Shown piece by piece: positions 59,737-64,000 of a DNA stretch of 64,000 bases (position 1 is the first letter of the stretch; the number at the start of each line of letters is the position of its first letter). The stretch is from Epiperipatus broadwayi (taxonomy: Eukaryota; Onychophora; Udeonychophora; Euonychophora; Peripatidae), in the NCBI GenBank assembly GCA_028023455.1, contig JAQFVV010012416.1, positions 6,057,594-6,121,593 of the forward strand, given 5' to 3'. Made by a program: the position numbers and the translations under genes. The notes under the pieces were generated by a model that was not told where the DNA came from, did not search any database, and saw only the letters and a program-made list of their open reading frames with translations.

Positions 59737-61205
59737 TATTTTAAAAAAATTTTCAATCCTACTTTTATTTATTTTATGATAATGTAGTTCCTAAAATTAA
59801 ATTTTAAAATAGGCAATTAACAGATTAACATACTAAAGACCTGTTTTTGTAAGAGAAGTTTGTTTGTTAATGTAAAAACTAATTACAATGTTCACCAAAT
59901 TTTAAGAGTTTATCAGACTAAAAACTGTAGATATCAACTTGTTTTTTTAAATGTAAATATGTATTTTTACTTCTGAAAGTCGCAGTTTAAGTATTAATAT
60001 CAGTAGACTTTACAGGAGATATTAAATATAGATTAAAAGAATAAAATTGCAACCCATAGAAAGGATTAATATGTGGGTTAAAATTAGCCACTATCTCTGC
60101 TGCCTGCAATTCAAAATGATAATGGCTAAAAACTTGTGTTTTTTTTATTAATTTGCTGTCTATCCCTATATATGACTAAATAATATAAATTATAGAAACT
60201 TGTCTCAAGCATAAACTACAAATTATGAAACAAATCTAGAGAGATTTTATCTCAAGCATGAAAAAGGCTACCTAAAAACTAATAATAACAAAACTTTATG
60301 AAATTATAGTTCCACTCTGCTTAAGCATGCTTAATGAAAATTAACCACAAGTGAACTGTCTTCATTTAAAATCTAAAAGATTCCATAAAGATAATTCACT
60401 AAGGATTTTATTAATTATGGCATATTATGCCGTTAGAGAATTCTATGCAAAAAGATTTCTATTAAACTTTTAATGTTAAGAGCATATATATGGATAGATT
60501 TGTATGCAAGCCTAGGTAAGAGAAGAGCTCTTTTTATCTGTATACATATTATTTATTAATAATATGCTTAAAGTGTGGATAAGTGTTCCTTATGCCTCAT
60601 ATATGGCAAATAACCTTAGTAACATTTGTGCTAACATGTATAGGAGTAACTTTAGATCACCACTTTCCCATAATAATTTGTTGAACAATACCAGAGATAA
60701 AGTACCTGTGAAGAATGTGCAGTTCTGAAATAGATTCAAGAAAATTTTCCAACATGCATATTTTCCACAATAAAGCCAAACAAAAGACTGAATATGAATC
60801 AATCTTTCTTGATCATGACCACACTACATGGCATACATTTTCTCCAACAAGTAATAGAACAACATACTCAGAAAGAGATGATAGGAAAATAAAGTACAAA
60901 GAGGTTTGGGCAATTGCAAAGGATACACATTCCATAAACAAATAGGACTCATGTGTTCCATTATCCAAAAAATAGTATATTATCTTATTTGCATATTGTA
61001 CCTCATTTACATATTATATCATATCAATTTACATAAGTGTACCTGTACTGCATAACTTTATTCAGAAAAATGATTCTGGCAGCATTTTGCTGAAAGTTGG
61101 CATAGTGCAATTAATTTGTTTATGTTTATTATTTGTGCCTTTTTATCTGAACCCATTAATGGGTGCTTTACATACTTTAATTAATATTTCTGATTTTTTA
61201 TTTGT
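59737..61205. other. Non-coding stretch
   Basis: Nothing supportable. The overlapping open frames around 60590-60945 on both strands carry no motif and no splice context. Confidence 0.5.
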
Positions 61206-61455
<250 letters not shown>

Positions 61456-61543
61456 TTTAGTATTCCTGATATAAATAATGCTTTAAAATATATTAAATCA
61501 AGATAACTTCACATTGTAAATTGAATTATAATTATTTTATTAA

Positions 61544-61751
61544 TTTAACACAGCATTATGCTGTTGCACATGCGCTTTGAAGATTTTTTTAACTATAAGA
61601 TTTTTTTAACTATAAATGAATGAATACTAACACTCAACCACAGACTTTATCATGTGGTTGAGTGTTAGTATTCATTCATTTATAGTTAAAAAAATCTTAT
61701 AGTTAAAAAAATCTTCAAAGCGCATGTGCAACAGCGTAATGATGTGTTAAA
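61544..61751. mobile_element. Near-perfect foldback MITE, 208 bp
   Basis: 97-bp arms (61544-61640 and 61655-61751) with only a few mismatches surround a 14-bp loop. Termini TTTAACACAGCATTA; the arm contains GCTGTTGCACATGCGC and a doubled GATTTTTTTAACTATAA. No target duplication is certain. Such a strong hairpin implies recent insertion. Confidence 0.8.
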
Positions 61752-61755
61752 TATT

Positions 61756-62397
61756 ACAGTTTACAAACATCGCGCTATAAAAAAAAGATTTATTTATTAA
61801 TTTAAACATTTTATAAGTTAAAGTTATTTGAACTAGTGATTGGAAATAAACAATTTTCTGTTTATTAATTAAACATACATATATTTACTACTCCTAATAT
61901 TAATAGCAATATTTTAAATAATATTTTAAAAACTATATTAAATCAAGATGTCACCCCATTTTTTTTCGTAGTCAATTAGAATTACTTTATTAAAATAGTT
62001 AGATTTTTTATAATAAGGTAAAGTTATTTGAACTATTGAGTAGATATAGTATTTAATCTGAAAACATATATTAAACTTTTTATATATAAATCCTGTCATG
62101 TAATGAGAAATATATCTGTACATAGTTATTTCATATCTATTGTTTTTATTAATTTTTATCTTTATTAAATATTTCATTATTAAAAATCTAGTCTTAGTTC
62201 TTTATTCTCAATTCAATATTTCTTCTATATCTATTAGTAATGATTTTGAGGTTAAATATTCTTAATTTCATGATTTTATAAACCAATGGATTTTGTATTT
62301 TTACTGACAAATTCAACAACCAGACTAGAAAGTCTACAGAACATTGTTCTAACTTACTGTTTAATTACTTTATATGGAAAGAAAATGGACTAAGGTA
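61756..62397. other. AT-rich non-coding stretch
   Basis: Nothing supportable. Confidence 0.55.
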
Positions 62398-63150
62398 TTT
62401 GTAGTTATCTTCTTGTAACTCATCATTATCAATCTTTATTTGCATCTATTGAGATAACCCATTGAACATTACTTTAGTATTTTTAATATTTACTTTTAAA
62501 GCTACTTTCTTACTTTAACCTGATAACTCTTCCAACTTTTCCTGAGACTCTAAAGCATTATTTGCAAAAACAACTATATCATCTGAAAAATCTAGATGAC
62601 TTAAATAATCTCCTTTTACTTTTATTCACTTAGCTTTCCATTTTAATGGAGGGCATAATGGATGAAATTAATCATAGAATTAAACTTGGTTGGAGTGCTT
62701 TTGGTAGAAATAACTTTATATTTAAAAGAAATATGCCTTTGTGTTTGAAAAGGAAAGTTTTTAATAAATGTGTTTTATCAGTTCTTACTTATGGATCTGA
62801 AAGATGGACATTTAACAGAAGAGAAATACAGATAATTCAGACAACTTAAAGAAGTTTGGAGAAATGCATGTTAGGATTAACAAGAAAAGATTGAAAATGA
62901 AATACATTGATAAGAGAACAAACAGACTGAAGTGGAGTTGGGCTGGACATATTTTTAGAAGAGATGATGATTAGATGGACAGTTGAAATCTTAATCTGGA
63001 TTTCAAGAAACTGTAAAAGACTCAGAAAGAGACCACATGTGAGATGGACTGATGAAATAAGAAAGTGTGCAGGGTGGTGTGGAGAAGAGAGGCTAGAGAC
63101 TGGAGAAGATGGATTGAACTTGGAAAGATCTTCATCCTGCAATAAATTAA
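62398..63150 (+). mobile_element. RTE-like LINE copy F with 5' inversion
   Basis: The plus part (62646-63150) encodes MDEINHRIKLGWSAFGRNN through the C-terminus to the 3' end. The adjoining 62398-62643 is the segment that should lie directly upstream (SHLDFSDD catalytic box to DNDELQE), but it is on the minus strand. About 40 bp of the element are missing at the switch. There are many stops, and a roughly 30-bp deletion near 62925. Confidence 0.8.
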
Positions 63151-64000
63151 TAATGGTTAAAAATTATGATATATATCAGAATGGTAGCATTATAAGAGCT
63201 AATAATTAATGAATGTATAGAACAATAAAGTCATACAATTGATACAATTGGTCCAAGTTCAAAAAGGGCATAGAAATTGAAGCAACAAAATCATGTAATA
63301 AATAAAATAATAAAAGATTGAGAGTTCTTACTATAGCAATTTATACAATTATTATAAAAAAAGTATAATATTAAATAGTATATAGTACGAAACATATATG
63401 TGCATATAAAAAAAATTCTACTTATATGCAAGTAAATAATGAAATGTTTTACCAGTTAAACATTAGTTTATAGATTCTGAGTTATTTGAACAGGTTTGGG
63501 GATTTGAATCAAATTTTTTGTTAAAGTTAAGATTAAGTAAAAATAATTAAAAGACTATAAAGCAATAATAATTAAAACTATAATATTTATTATAAATTTA
63601 AAAAAAAAAGAATTTGCATTGATTTTTAATGGAGAACAGTTTGATGAAATTTTTAAAAAAAAACCGTTTATCATTTATACATTTTAAATAAATCTCTCAA
63701 CACAATTTTTGACAAATGAATATTGTTAAAATTAATATATAATTAGAATTGCATATTTATTAAATAAATTTTTTGCTTGATTATAAAGTTAAAAATTTAT
63801 TTTTTATTTTATTTTAATAATTCATTTATATACAGATTGTATTAAGATTGAAGAATCAATTTCAGAAATTTCACCTTTTATAAATTAAAATGTTCAAATT
63901 AAAAAAATATGATCGTGTTCACACTGTTTCTTTTGTGTCCAATTACCGTCAGTTAAACAAATCAATATACTTTTGAAAAAGAACTACATTTTCAATTTTA
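63151..64000. other. AT-rich non-coding stretch to window end
   Basis: Nothing supportable. Confidence 0.55.

Overview
This is a eukaryotic, almost certainly invertebrate-animal, genomic window. It is very AT-rich and gene-poor, has one spliced-gene signature, and is dominated by decayed mobile elements: RTE-like LINEs, Penelope-like elements with GIY-YIG domains, mariner- and pogo-like DNA transposons, foldback MITEs and a long GATA microsatellite. A mollusc (perhaps a cephalopod) or other lophotrochozoan would fit, but the sequence alone does not fix the taxon. There is no sign of bacterial operons.

Host genes: the best candidate is a minus-strand first coding exon at 34943-35024. It encodes a clean signal peptide with a good Kozak context and an in-frame upstream stop, and it ends at a GTAAGT donor in phase 1. 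The region just upstream (35025-35400) is less AT-rich and looks like its leader or promoter. A phase-compatible 150-nt exon-like block on the same strand lies at 2589-2738. If both belong to one gene, most of the left half of the window is intron.

Repeats from left to right: an ISXO2-like transposase fragment (1.2 kb); family-1 repeats at 4.35, 6.24, 10.6, 13.8, 16.3-17.5, 20.2/21.4, 25.2-26.2, 28.8 and 55.3-56.3 kb; a tailed tRNA-like retroposon (7.3 kb); family-2 repeats at 8.3-9.1, 52.6 and 59.5 kb; hairpin MITEs at 11.0, 11.7, 13.2, 58.1 and 61.5 kb; a 1214-bp nearly identical tandem duplication (19.25-21.68 kb); a mariner remnant (21.96 kb); LINE copies at 26.3, 32.2, 36.3, 39.8-42.9, 50.4 and 62.4 kb; Penelope-like remnants at 29.3-30.6 and 47.7-48.8 kb; and an older 2.6-kb duplication (38.3-44.1 versus 45.0-47.6 kb) whose first copy is split by the longest LINE.

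The most interesting signal is that family 1, family 2 and one family-3 copy carry sequences that fit a minimal type I hammerhead ribozyme. Each has a CUGANGA core, a short stem II, GAA, a tiny or palindromic stem III, an H17 cleavage nucleotide and a short stem I. Family 1 also occurs as head-to-tail units of about 440-456 bp with one ribozyme-like motif each, and as single copies flanked by 11-12-bp target-site duplications. This is the layout known for retrozymes and Penelope-associated hammerheads. Penelope-like elements with GIY-YIG domains lie in the same window and are plausible relatives or helpers, but that link is inference.
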